The notes: a model not told the origin generated them from the letters alone. Numbered from the stretch's first letter, positions 8,668 through 15,056 are shown. The stretch is 16,862 nt of DNA from JBBQZO01 sp038207625 (GCA_038207625.1 JBBQZO010000060.1:1-16862); one strand, 5' to 3'. Program-made: numbers and translations.

Positions 8668-9296
8668 AAGTAGGTGGTGGCGCACGGTGCGCCATCGGGA
8701 AACAGCGCAAAGCCGGGGATCACGCCGCAGCGTTGCCAACCCAAGGAGGCGTACAAGCGCTCGCCGTCGCCACCGGTGACGGTGTCGAGCACCAGCAGCG
8801 ACTTGTCGCAGTCGCGCGCCAGCTGTTCGGCTGCGCGCATCAGGGTCGCGCCCAGCCCGCGCCGGCGCGCACGCCGATGCACCAGCATCTTCGACAAATC
8901 GGCCCGGTGCGGTTGGTTGTCCGGCTGGCTGAGCACCAGTTGCACGGTGCCCACGACACCGCGCGCATCTTCTGCCAGCAGCAAGGCGCGCTCGCCCCGT
9001 GCGACGCCGTCGGCGATGCGGCGCCAGAACGCACGCGCCTCGGACAGCGCCAGATTCTGCATGAAGCCGACCGATGCGCCGCCATCGACACAGTCGATTA
9101 GCAACTCGGCCAGCCCTTGCAACTGGGCGTCGCTGACGTGAGTAAAGCGCCGCACGGCCACGTCGGCGCCGACGGAGCCCCCGACGGATGCTGGCGCGGG
9201 CGCTTGTGCGGGTGCGGGTGCGGGTGCGGGTGCGGGTGCGGGTGCGGGTGCGGGTGCGGGTGCGGGTGCGGGTGCGGGTGCGGGTGCGGTCGGCAT
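8646..9296 (-). CDS. GNAT family N-acetyltransferase with Pro-Ala repeat N-terminus
   Basis: A 216-residue protein that probably transfers acetyl from acetyl-CoA to an amine of an unknown small molecule or protein. Seen: residues 4-30 are a pure Ala-Pro repeat, followed by a degenerate Ala/Pro/Gly/Ser linker to about 45; the GNAT domain then fills the rest. Motif A reads KMLVHRRARRRGLGA with RRRGLGA as the pyrophosphate-binding turn, and LVLDTVTGGDGERLYASLGW matches motif B of the family. The ATG at 9294-9296 has AAGG seven bases upstream, so the repeat is genuinely inside the reading frame. The stop (8646-8648) lies within the convergent GH31 gene, a 22-base overlap. The domain call is firm; the substrate is unknown. 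The Pro-Ala arm is likely an extended spacer and not part of the catalytic fold. Confidence 0.9.
   Translation of the reverse strand: MPTAPAPAPAPAPAPAPAPAPAPAPAPAPAQAPAPASVGGSVGADVAVRRFTHVSDAQLQGLAELLIDCVDGGASVGFMQNLALSEARAFWRRIADGVARGERALLLAEDARGVVGTVQLVLSQPDNQPHRADLSKMLVHRRARRRGLGATLMRAAEQLARDCDKSLLVLDTVTGGDGERLYASLGWQRCGVIPGFALFPDGAPCATTYFYRALAD
9206..9289. repeat. Perfect hexanucleotide microsatellite, 14 copies of GTGCGG
   Basis: Fourteen uninterrupted copies of GTGCGG (plus strand), flanked on the left by three degenerate units back to about 9189. On the minus strand it reads GCA-CCC, giving thirteen Ala-Pro pairs plus one Ala near the N-terminus of the acetyltransferase. Because the unit is six bases, gain or loss of copies changes the arm length by two residues without shifting frame. 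Confidence 0.97.
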
Positions 9297-9591
9297 GGAT
9301 TACCTTCTGGCGCTGGTGTCGGTCGGGATCACGACGGTGTAGCGCGCCGTCGCATCGGTCGGATGGTGATATCAGCGAGATCATCGAGCGGCTAACGTCG
9401 GAATACGGTAGCAGCGCCTCAAGCGACAGGCCGCGCGCAGCGCGCGCCCTCGTTCGGCAATACGCTGACTCACGTTTTGATCGCCATCTTCCATCATGGA
9501 TGCATATTCCAACATACTGGACACCATGTCAAGCCACTGCCGATGCGTTTGACTCAGACGTGAGTCGCTGCGGCCAGCGCCACGGCGAACT
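9297..9591. other. Non-coding stretch between the GNAT and RquA-like genes
   Basis: These 295 bases hold no recognisable gene. They should contain the acetyltransferase promoter, which I cannot place. An inverted repeat GACTCA-GACG-TGAGTC (9551-9566) sits 25 bases past the stop of the RquA-like gene and has no T tract. A 48-codon minus-strand frame (9381-9527, ATG at 9525-9527) has a plausible helical composition but no good ribosome binding site, so it is not called as a gene. Confidence 0.5.
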
Positions 9592-10401
9592 TTATACCGG
9601 CGCGAGCGCGGCGGGCGCGAGCCGGGTCGCCGTGATGATCTGAAAATTACCAAAGAACATGGTGGTGCGCTGGCAAGACCAGCCGCCCATCGCATCGAGA
9701 CAGGCGACCGGATCATGACTATCCCACAGCGCCAGGCCAAGCGACTCGAACACGGTGAAATAGGCCCAGCTCAGCAGGCGCAGGACGCGCCAGTCAGGCC
9801 GGTGAAACTCGCCCAGATAGAGCTTGCCGCCGGGTGCCAGCACGCGCCCCGCTTCGGCCAGCGCGGCCAGTTTCATCGGATGGGGCAACTCGTGCAGCAG
9901 GAAGAACATGACGTTGGCGCCGACCGCGCCGTCGGCCAAGCTGAGCGCGGTGGCGTCGTCCACCTGATAGTCGACCTGGCCTGCGGGCTGGCCGAGCTTG
10001 CGCTCGACGTTCAACAGTTCATTGCGCACCAGATCGATCATCAGCACCCGCCCGGCATGCGCCTTGAACGCGGCGTCGACCACTTTCGGCACGACGTTGC
10101 CAAACGGGCAGGACGTCACCAGCACGGTCTGCCCGCGCAAGTCGCTGGCCACCAAGCCGGCAACGATGCGGGCCACCAGGCGATTGTATTGAAACAGCAG
10201 AATGGCCGAGATGACCGGCTGAAAATCGACCAGGCGGATCAAGAACATGTTTGAATAGATCGGGTACACATGCGCAGCGGGACCCGCAGGCCGCGACGAT
10301 CGGCTACGTAACAGCAAGGCGCCGCGCGTAACGATAAAAAAGAACAGCGCAGTCGCCAATAACAGCGAAAACACGACCAGCATGCCATAGACGAACCACA
10401 T
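9592..10401 (-). CDS. Membrane-anchored methyltransferase-fold protein resembling RquA (rhodoquinone biosynthesis)
   Basis: A 269-residue protein with an N-terminal transmembrane helix (about 4-25) and a class I SAM-binding fold. Seen: the first SAM motif is not the usual glycine-rich loop but LVTSCPFGNVVP (94-105); D123 ends the second strand (VLMID), followed by LLNVERKL; then VDDAT (147-151), FFLLHELP (166-173) and RVLAPGGKLYLGEFHRP (186-202). From memory of the family, the altered first motif (C-x-Y/F-G-D/N-x-x-P), the FFLLHE segment and the following FHRP match RquA, which uses SAM to convert ubiquinone to rhodoquinone. The TM anchor is an addition I do not associate with RquA. The start is the ATG at 10399-10401 with an AGGGA site upstream and a consensus TATAAT further up. 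Alternatively it is an uncharacterised relative acting on another membrane lipid or quinone. Fold confident, function tentative. Confidence 0.8.
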   Translation of the reverse strand: MWFVYGMLVVFSLLLATALFFFIVTRGALLLRSRSSRPAGPAAHVYPIYSNMFLIRLVDFQPVISAILLFQYNRLVARIVAGLVASDLRGQTVLVTSCPFGNVVPKVVDAAFKAHAGRVLMIDLVRNELLNVERKLGQPAGQVDYQVDDATALSLADGAVGANVMFFLLHELPHPMKLAALAEAGRVLAPGGKLYLGEFHRPDWRVLRLLSWAYFTVFESLGLALWDSHDPVACLDAMGGWSCQRTTMFFGNFQIITATRLAPAALAPV

Positions 10402-10448
10402 CGGTGTCCCTATCCCTTTCGTTACAGTGTTGCCCGCACAAGAAATCG

Positions 10449-10474
10449 ATTATAGCGTGCGCCTCATCTGGCAA
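10449..10474 (-). promoter_or_regulatory. Candidate sigma-70 promoter of the RquA-like gene
   Basis: On the minus strand a perfect TATAAT (10449-10454) lies about 48 bases before the ATG. A TTGCCA (10469-10474) precedes it at only 14 bases, shorter than the usual 17, so the -10 box is the stronger part of this call. An AATTG-N5-CAATT inverted repeat (10528-10542) lies further upstream and could be an operator. Confidence 0.45.
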
Positions 10475-10588
10475 GTCCGTTCATGACGCAGCGCCGCGCC
10501 GACTGGCACGGACCGTCGGATTTGAACAATTGCGACACAATTATGCGCGCGCACCGGCCCGGAGAGCGCGCCAGGCGGCACGCACAAT

Positions 10589-10628
10589 AAAAAAGCGCCG
10601 CCGCGCCATGCTGATGGCGGGACGGCGC
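10589..10628 (-). terminator. Rho-independent terminator of the COG4798 methyltransferase gene
   Basis: On the minus strand two 15-base arms (10595-10609 and 10614-10628) pair with one G-U and one mismatch around a CAGC loop, and are followed immediately by six T residues (10589-10594). It begins 19 bases after the stop codon of the exported methyltransferase gene, so that message ends before the RquA-like gene. Confidence 0.9.
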
Positions 10629-10647
10629 GGGCACCGATCGATGCGTC

Positions 10648-11538
10648 TTACGGCTTCGGCTTGACGAACTTGAGCAGCATGCGGTCCGACTCGCCAATGG
10701 CCGCGTATTTGGCGCGGTCCTTGTCCTGAAGCATAAACGTCGGCGGCAGCGTCCACACGCCCTTCTCATAATCCTTGGTGTCGTTCGGATTGCTCAGCAC
10801 ATCGCTGCGCGCGGCCAGCTTGAAGCCGGCTTTTTCGGCCAGCGCGATCATCACGCTTTCCTTCACGTAGCCCAGTTCGGCCGACTTGGCCGGGGTGCGC
10901 GGGCTCGCTTCGTTCTCGCGATGATCGATGATGCCCAGCACGCCGCCGGCCTTGAGCACGCGGAAGTATTCGGCGAATACCGGCCCGGTTTGCTTGCCGT
11001 CGCCGGCGATCAGGTTATGGATATTGCGCACGTCGAACACCACGTCGGCGCTGGCGTTGGCCATGTAACCGGCCTGCTTGGCCTGGCGTCCGTAAAAAAT
11101 GGCTTTGGCCTTGGGGCCGGCCAGTTCCTGCTGGGCCTGGGCAAAATTAGCCAGCCAGGCTTCCAGCTTCTTGGTCTCCTGTTCGCGGAACTCCGGCGGC
11201 GCATCGAGGAACACTTCGGGCGCAACTTCGGCGCCGATGTAGCTGCCCTTGGCCTTCAACAGCGGACCGAGAATGTGGCTATACCAACCGCCGCCGGGGT
11301 AGTTCTCGACCACCGTCATGGTGGGCGCAATGCCAAGAAAGCTCAGGACCTCGACCGGATGGCGCGCCTTGTCGCGCGCCTTTTCCGCGTCCGTGCGCCA
11401 GTAATTATTCTCGTACACGGCGGTGTGGATCGCGGCCGTTGCTGCGCCGTCCGGGCCGCGCGCCGACACCAATGGCGCTGCCATGGCCAAGGCGGTGGCC
11501 AGCACCGTAACGCGCAGCACGTTCTTTGAAAAATGCAT
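10648..11538 (-). CDS. Exported COG4798-type predicted methyltransferase
   Basis: A 296-residue protein of the COG4798 predicted-methyltransferase family, with no defined substrate. Seen: a signal peptide (about 1-26, cleavage after VSA), then a class I methyltransferase-like core: VVENYPGGGWYSHIL at 76-90 as the SAM-loop equivalent, VVFDVRNIHNL at 166-176, RVLKAGGVLGIIDHRE at 193-208, and ALAEKAGFKL at 232-241. The start is the ATG at 11536-11538 with AAAGGA upstream. It ends in a strong terminator and is a single-gene unit on the minus strand. The oddity is location: export would place a SAM-dependent fold in the periplasm, where SAM is not known to be available, so either the enzyme uses another ligand or the family's export is functionally unexplained. 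Family confident; activity not shown. Confidence 0.88.
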   Translation of the reverse strand: MHFSKNVLRVTVLATALAMAAPLVSARGPDGAATAAIHTAVYENNYWRTDAEKARDKARHPVEVLSFLGIAPTMTVVENYPGGGWYSHILGPLLKAKGSYIGAEVAPEVFLDAPPEFREQETKKLEAWLANFAQAQQELAGPKAKAIFYGRQAKQAGYMANASADVVFDVRNIHNLIAGDGKQTGPVFAEYFRVLKAGGVLGIIDHRENEASPRTPAKSAELGYVKESVMIALAEKAGFKLAARSDVLSNPNDTKDYEKGVWTLPPTFMLQDKDRAKYAAIGESDRMLLKFVKPKP

Positions 11539-11603
11539 GGTCTATCCTTTTGATTCTGGTTGACGGTTAACTTGCAACTGCGGCGGTTTTTTTAGGCCGG
11601 CCA

Positions 11604-11632
11604 ATTGTACCTGCGTGGCCAGCGAATCGAAA
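11604..11632 (-). promoter_or_regulatory. Weak candidate promoter for the COG4798 gene
   Basis: On the minus strand TACAAT (11604-11609) is spaced 17 bases from TTTCGA (11627-11632), about 65 bases before the ATG. The -35 match is only three of six, so this is a guess based on spacing and the -10 box. Confidence 0.25.
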
Positions 11633-11673
11633 CAACAATCGCGCCGGCGTCGGCAGCTGCGCGCGCAGGCAAT

Positions 11674-12120
11674 CTAGCGCGGGCGAAAGAACTGCAAGCC
11701 GTTGCCGTCCGGGTCGCGCAGATGAAATTCGCGCGTTCCCCAGGGCGTATCGACCGGCTTGTGAAACGGGCCTGGCGGACTGTCGTCGGTTGCGTCGGTT
11801 GCGCCGGTTGCGTCGGTTGCGCCGATTGCGCCGGTTGCGCCGGCTGCCCCGGTTGCGGCGCCAATCAACTCACGATACAAGGCATCAACTTGCGTGACCA
11901 GAAACCGGTAGGTCGGGCGGTCGACCGGATGCGCCCACTGGCTGCTATCCTGCCATTGCAGATGCAGTTCGACGCTATCACGCGCGACGGCGGCATACTT
12001 CGGGTGGACCGGACTGTCGGCAAAGACGAGTGCAAACCCGAGCTTCCGATAAAACGCCAGCGAGGACATCACGTCGCTGGCCATCAACACCGGAATGACG
12101 GCCACAATTTGGCTTTTCAT
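11674..12120 (-). CDS. VOC family protein, bleomycin-resistance/glyoxalase-like
   Basis: A 148-residue vicinal-oxygen-chelate protein of the bleomycin-binding (BLMA-like) type, which as a dimer sequesters or modifies small molecules in the cytoplasm. Seen: VIPVLMASDVMSSLAFYRKLGF at the N-terminus (first beta-alpha module), VELHLQW at 50-56, VTQVDALYREL at 75-85, and the second module's WGTREFHLRDPDGNGLQFF at 127-145, the most diagnostic stretch. Between the modules, residues 87-113 are a low-complexity run of three-residue units (TGA, TDA, AGA, IGA) replacing the usual short loop; this comes from a 9-bp tandem repeat in the DNA. The start is the ATG at 12118-12120 with AGGAAG six bases upstream. 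Divergent from the TPR-type gene. Ligand unknown; most such chromosomal relatives do not confer bleomycin resistance. Confidence 0.9.
   Translation of the reverse strand: MKSQIVAVIPVLMASDVMSSLAFYRKLGFALVFADSPVHPKYAAVARDSVELHLQWQDSSQWAHPVDRPTYRFLVTQVDALYRELIGAATGAAGATGAIGATDATGATDATDDSPPGPFHKPVDTPWGTREFHLRDPDGNGLQFFRPR
11782..11862. repeat. Nine tandem 9-bp units (TGCGYCGGT-like) inside the VOC gene
   Basis: Consecutive units read TGCGTCGGT, TGCGCCGGT, TGCGTCGGT, TGCGCCGAT, TGCGCCGGT, TGCGCCGGC, TGCCCCGGT and TGCGGCGCC from 11791, preceded by a degenerate GTCGTCGGT. On the coding strand each gives one three-residue unit. Copies have drifted, so the expansion is older than the neighbouring perfect hexamer array, and length changes stay in frame. 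Confidence 0.93.
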
Positions 12121-12193
12121 CGGTACTTCCTGTTCGCGAGATTAAGCATCGCCTATCGTAGAAAAAAATGCCGCGAGGCGCGCTTTGGTGTGA

Positions 12194-12222
12194 TTCACAA
12201 GGGCGCCAAAAACTGCGATGAT
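12194..12222 (+). promoter_or_regulatory. Candidate sigma-70 promoter of the TPR-type gene
   Basis: TTCACA (12194-12199, five of six to the -35 consensus) is followed after exactly 17 bases by GATGAT (12217-12222, four of six to the -10). Transcription would begin near 12229, leaving a leader of about 77 bases that contains the two inverted repeats at 12247-12277. Confidence 0.4.
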
Positions 12223-12246
12223 ACGCTCCCGCGCAGCGCCACTGCG

Positions 12247-12277
12247 AACTTGCATGCAAGTTGGCCGCGTGGCCAAC
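12247..12277 (+). promoter_or_regulatory. Two overlapping inverted repeats in the leader of the TPR-type gene
   Basis: AACTTGCATGCAAGTT (12247-12262) is a perfect 16-base palindrome. GTTGGCC-GCGT-GGCCAAC (12260-12277) is a perfect 7-bp inverted repeat. They share three bases, so as RNA the two hairpins compete at the junction; as DNA the palindrome could be an operator. The second repeat ends 28 bases before the start codon. Confidence 0.6.
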
Positions 12278-12305
12278 CTGGCGCATAACCCACCATGGAA
12301 TCTGC

Positions 12306-13085
12306 ATGAAAATTCGCACCCTGCTCATCGTTGGCCTGCTGGCCGCCGCCAACGGTGTTACCCAACTGGCCAGCGCGGGCGAACAGACACCGCAACAACA
12401 GTTCGCCGGCGCCGTCGCGTTGATGGCGTCGCACAAATACGCCGAGGCCATCCCGCTGCTCGAAGCACTCACCAGCAGCTACCCCACCGCCACCGTGTTC
12501 TGGAACCTCGGTTTGAGTGCGGCCGAGGTGGGCGACAACGCCAAGGCGCTGCAGGCCTGGCGCGCCTATCGCGAACTGGCACCGGACAACTGGCAGGGAC
12601 GCGCGAAGCTGGTGCAGGCCTATCAGGCGCTGGGCGAGCTGGCCGCGCGCGATCGCGAGCGCGCCGCGCTGGTCGCGCTGTGGCAGACGGGCAGCGATGC
12701 CGAGCTGAGTGCGCAGCCGATTTTCTGCCGCGAGCAATTTCGCCAGGACGGCCAAAAGATGATGGTGCTCGAATACTTCAAGCCGTCCGGCCCGACGATG
12801 GTGGTGTATTCGTTCGTCGGCGTCAACGACGCGGGCCAGCACGAATTCAAGCTCTCGCTGGGCAGCTACGACAGCACCAATCAGGTTGCGCTCGAGCTGG
12901 GCCAGCGCCCGGCCGACAAACGGCTCTACCACCTCGATCTGTATCGCGGCAAGGCGCACGAAACCCATGGCTTTTTCATCGGCCAGCCGGACTACGACGA
13001 GATACGCAGCGCCGTTGTGAAGGTATTGGCGGGCAAGAGCAAGCCGATTGCCAGCCTGAACGCGCCAGCAGCCGACAAGCACTAG
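12306..13085 (+). CDS. Exported TPR-containing protein of unknown function
   Basis: A 259-residue protein that I do not recognise as a named family. Seen: a signal peptide (about 1-24, cleavage after ASA); two tetratricopeptide-like helical pairs at about 31-64 (FAGAVALMASHKYAEAIPLL) and 65-98 (WNLGLSAAEVGDNAKALQAW), with a third partial helix pair to about 125; then a C-terminal domain (about 138-245) rich in predicted beta strands, containing a single cysteine in PIFCREQF, MVLEYFKPSGPTMVVYSF and LYHLDLYRGKAHETHGFF. The start is the ATG at 12306 with a GGA seven bases upstream; an earlier in-frame ATG at 12261 would spoil the signal peptide. TPRs usually mediate protein contacts, so a periplasmic scaffold role is plausible, but nothing nearby identifies a partner. 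Confidence 0.85.
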   Translation: MKIRTLLIVGLLAAANGVTQLASAGEQTPQQQFAGAVALMASHKYAEAIPLLEALTSSYPTATVFWNLGLSAAEVGDNAKALQAWRAYRELAPDNWQGRAKLVQAYQALGELAARDRERAALVALWQTGSDAELSAQPIFCREQFRQDGQKMMVLEYFKPSGPTMVVYSFVGVNDAGQHEFKLSLGSYDSTNQVALELGQRPADKRLYHLDLYRGKAHETHGFFIGQPDYDEIRSAVVKVLAGKSKPIASLNAPAADKH

Positions 13086-13104
13086 CCGATGACGGCGCGG
13101 TGCG

Positions 13105-13133
13105 CCAGCGGAGCGGCATGATCGGGCCGCTGG
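13105..13133 (+). terminator. Hairpin after the TPR-type gene, weak terminator candidate
   Basis: AGCGGC (13112-13117) and GCCGCT (13126-13131) pair across an 8-base loop, and an alternative pairing CCAGCGG/CCGCTGG (13105-13111, 13127-13133) is also possible. It begins 19 bases after the stop. There is no T tract, so termination here would need Rho or another factor. Confidence 0.35.
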
Positions 13134-13333
13134 TGGCGTAAATTTCGATGCCGATGTGTACGCAAACGTACAGTGTGCACAGCCGCCGATGCCTACGATA
13201 AGAACTGTGATTGACACCGAACGCACCCTGCACGGGGCCCGCCGATGCACCCGACCAAGCGCCCGGCATGCAAGCACACCGACCCAGCCAGCAGGTCCTT
13301 GCCGGCAGCAACTGCGACGCCACGGAGGCTGAC

Positions 13334-13489
13334 ATGAACACCCCGATCAATCCCAGCAAATACGAAATCCGCGCCTACCTGGCGCGCAGGCTCAAAGAAC
13401 ACTGCCCGCCCCCGACAGTGGCCGAGATTCGCCGCCAGCTTGGGTGGCAACTGCAGCCGCTGATGATCGTCCCCTGCGTAACGCGTTAA
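13334..13489 (+). CDS. Small hypothetical protein, 51 residues
   Basis: A short plus-strand gene with a strong ribosome binding site: GGAGG lies five to six bases before the ATG at 13334, better than that of most genes here. The product begins MNTPINPSKYEIRAYLARR and has a helical, basic centre with the segment PPTVAEIRRQLGW, which looks like a short helix-turn-helix-like or docking motif but is not a family I can name. There is no signal peptide, membrane segment or cysteine pair; the single cysteine precedes PPP. It ends eight bases before a perfect inverted repeat. A longer in-frame start at 13211 has no ribosome binding site and an unlike composition. A real gene is likely; function unknown. 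Confidence 0.62.
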   Translation: MNTPINPSKYEIRAYLARRLKEHCPPPTVAEIRRQLGWQLQPLMIVPCVTR

Positions 13490-13496
13490 ACAGCCC

Positions 13497-13523
13497 ATTT
13501 GCTTCGTTGCGCACGAAGCAAAT
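13497..13523. terminator. Perfect 11-bp inverted repeat between the small gene and pyk
   Basis: ATTTGCTTCGT (13497-13507) and ACGAAGCAAAT (13513-13523) are exact reverse complements around TGCGC. It starts seven bases past the small gene's stop and lies 100 bases past the convergent pyk stop. No T tract follows on either strand beyond the stem's own AAAT/ATTT ends, so it could act as a bidirectional structure or as a protein site. A second near-palindrome (13540-13557, centred on CACTAGTG) follows. Confidence 0.55.
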
Positions 13524-13622
13524 CGTCCCGTGACGGGCCGCGCCCACTAGTGAGCGCCGACGAACGCGCTGATTCTGCGCTCGCCGGCGCGGCACATGCC
13601 GACAGTCACCCTGCCACGCACC

Positions 13623-15056
13623 CTACGCGGCCTCGACCTGCGGCCAGATCTGCGCGATGCGCAGCAAATTGGTGGTGCCCGGCAGGCCGAACGGCACCCC
13701 GGCCGTGATCGCGATCTGGTCGCCAACCTGCGCGAAGCCTTCCTTGACGACGGTGAAACAGGCCGCCGCGACCATCAACTCTTCGTCATGCACGTCGGCG
13801 CTGATGGTCGCGTGCACGCCCCAGGCCAGCGCCAGCCGGCGCGCGATCGGCAGGTGCGGCGTGATGCACACGATGGGCGCGAGCGGCCGTTCGCGCGCCG
13901 CGCGCAAGCTGGTGTGGCCGGACGTCGTATAGGTCACCGTAGCGACCGCGCCAACGATCGCGCTGACGTCGCGCAGCGCCGAGCAGATCGCGTCGCCGCT
14001 GGTGGGCAGCGGCGCCTCGTTTTGCGCGTCCAGCATCTTGCGGTACAGGGGATCGCGTTCGACTTCGCTGATGATCCGGTCCATCATCACGACCGCTTCG
14101 ACCGGGTAGGCGCCACTGGCCGATTCGGCCGACAGCATTACCGCGTCGGCGCCGTCGTAGATGGCGCTGGCCACGTCGGACGCCTCGGCGCGGGTCGGCA
14201 CCGGCGCGCTGATCATCGATTCGAGCATCTGGGTGGCGATCACGATCGGCTTGCCGTGCTTGCGGCACATGCGCAGGATGCGCTTTTGCACGCCCGGCAC
14301 GCGCTCGGGCGGCAGCTCGACGCCGAGGTCGCCGCGCGCCACCATGATGGCGTCCGACACGGCCACGATTTCTTCCAGACGGTCCAGCGCGGCCGGCTTT
14401 TCCAGCTTGGCCAGCAGCGCCGCGCGCGTGCCGATCAGGGCGCGCGCCTCCAGCATGTCTTCCGGACGCTGCACGAACGACAGCGCGATCCAGTCGGCCC
14501 CCATCTCCAGCGCGAAGGCCAGGTCACGGTGGTCCTTGACCGTCAGCGCGGGAATCGGCAGCACCACATCGGGCACGTTGACGCCCTTGCGGTCCGACAG
14601 CACGCCGCCGTTGACGACACGGGTGCGGATCTGCTGGCCGTCGCTGCCCAGCACCGCCAGACGCAGCTTGCCGTCGTCGAGCAGCAGCGACTGGCCAGCG
14701 GCGATCACCTCGAACAGTTCCGGGTGCGGCAGGCAGACGCGCTGCGCCGTGCCGGGCGTCGGATCGCGGTCAAGCGTGAACTCGGCGCCCGCCGCCAGCG
14801 TGACTTTGCCATCTTGGAACTGGCCCACGCGCAGCTTCGGCCCCTGCAAGTCGGCCAGGATGGCGATCGGACGCCCGCTGCTGCGCTCGATGTCGCGCAC
14901 GATGTCGCAGCGCGCCTGGTGATCCTGATGGCTGCCGTGGCTGAAATTAAAACGGAACACGTCGGCGCCCGCTTCGAACAGCGCCAGGATGTGTGCGCGC
15001 GTGCTGCTGGCCGGGCCGAGCGTGGCTACGATTTTTGCTTTGCGTTGACGTCGCAT
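13623..15056 (-). CDS. pyk: Pyruvate kinase
   Basis: A 477-residue cytoplasmic enzyme that makes pyruvate and ATP from phosphoenolpyruvate and ADP; usual family length. Seen: the N-terminal segment KAKIVATLGPAS; RFNFSHGS at 35-42 (ADP/phosphate site, N37 and S39); ADLQGPKLRVG at 68-78; WIALSFVQRPED at 189-200; the pyruvate-kinase signature LLAKLEKPAAL at 214-224 with catalytic K217 and metal-binding E219; MVARGDLGVELP at 238-249 with metal-binding D243; IATQMLESM at 273-281; and DAVMLSAESASG at 304-315. The start is the ATG at 15054-15056, with AAGGAC six bases upstream; an earlier in-frame start at 15116 would add 20 unrelated residues. It follows the glycerate kinase gene on the same strand after 169 bases, fitting a role in draining glycerate-derived phosphoenolpyruvate. 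Confidence 0.97.
   Translation of the reverse strand: MRRQRKAKIVATLGPASSTRAHILALFEAGADVFRFNFSHGSHQDHQARCDIVRDIERSSGRPIAILADLQGPKLRVGQFQDGKVTLAAGAEFTLDRDPTPGTAQRVCLPHPELFEVIAAGQSLLLDDGKLRLAVLGSDGQQIRTRVVNGGVLSDRKGVNVPDVVLPIPALTVKDHRDLAFALEMGADWIALSFVQRPEDMLEARALIGTRAALLAKLEKPAALDRLEEIVAVSDAIMVARGDLGVELPPERVPGVQKRILRMCRKHGKPIVIATQMLESMISAPVPTRAEASDVASAIYDGADAVMLSAESASGAYPVEAVVMMDRIISEVERDPLYRKMLDAQNEAPLPTSGDAICSALRDVSAIVGAVATVTYTTSGHTSLRAARERPLAPIVCITPHLPIARRLALAWGVHATISADVHDEELMVAAACFTVVKEGFAQVGDQIAITAGVPFGLPGTTNLLRIAQIWPQVEAA

Noticed and set aside
9189..9289. Repeat array considered as a CRISPR or origin iteron set
   Set aside because: The units are 6 bp, contiguous and without spacers, and lie inside a coding frame with a proper start.
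7573..9384. A minus-strand open frame of about 600 codons spanning the GH31 and GNAT genes
   Set aside because: It runs antisense through the GH31 catalytic barrel and reads the microsatellite as Arg-Thr; the real frames carry conserved motifs and ribosome binding sites.
9592..11538. The RquA-like and COG4798 methyltransferase genes considered as one operon or a two-enzyme system
   Set aside because: A strong intrinsic terminator (10589-10628) and a separate TATAAT box lie between them, and one product is exported while the other is membrane-anchored; adjacency alone does not show a joint function.
11587..11593. T7 run considered as a plus-strand terminator
   Set aside because: No plus-strand gene precedes it and no stable GC stem sits directly before it; it lies in the leader of a minus-strand gene.
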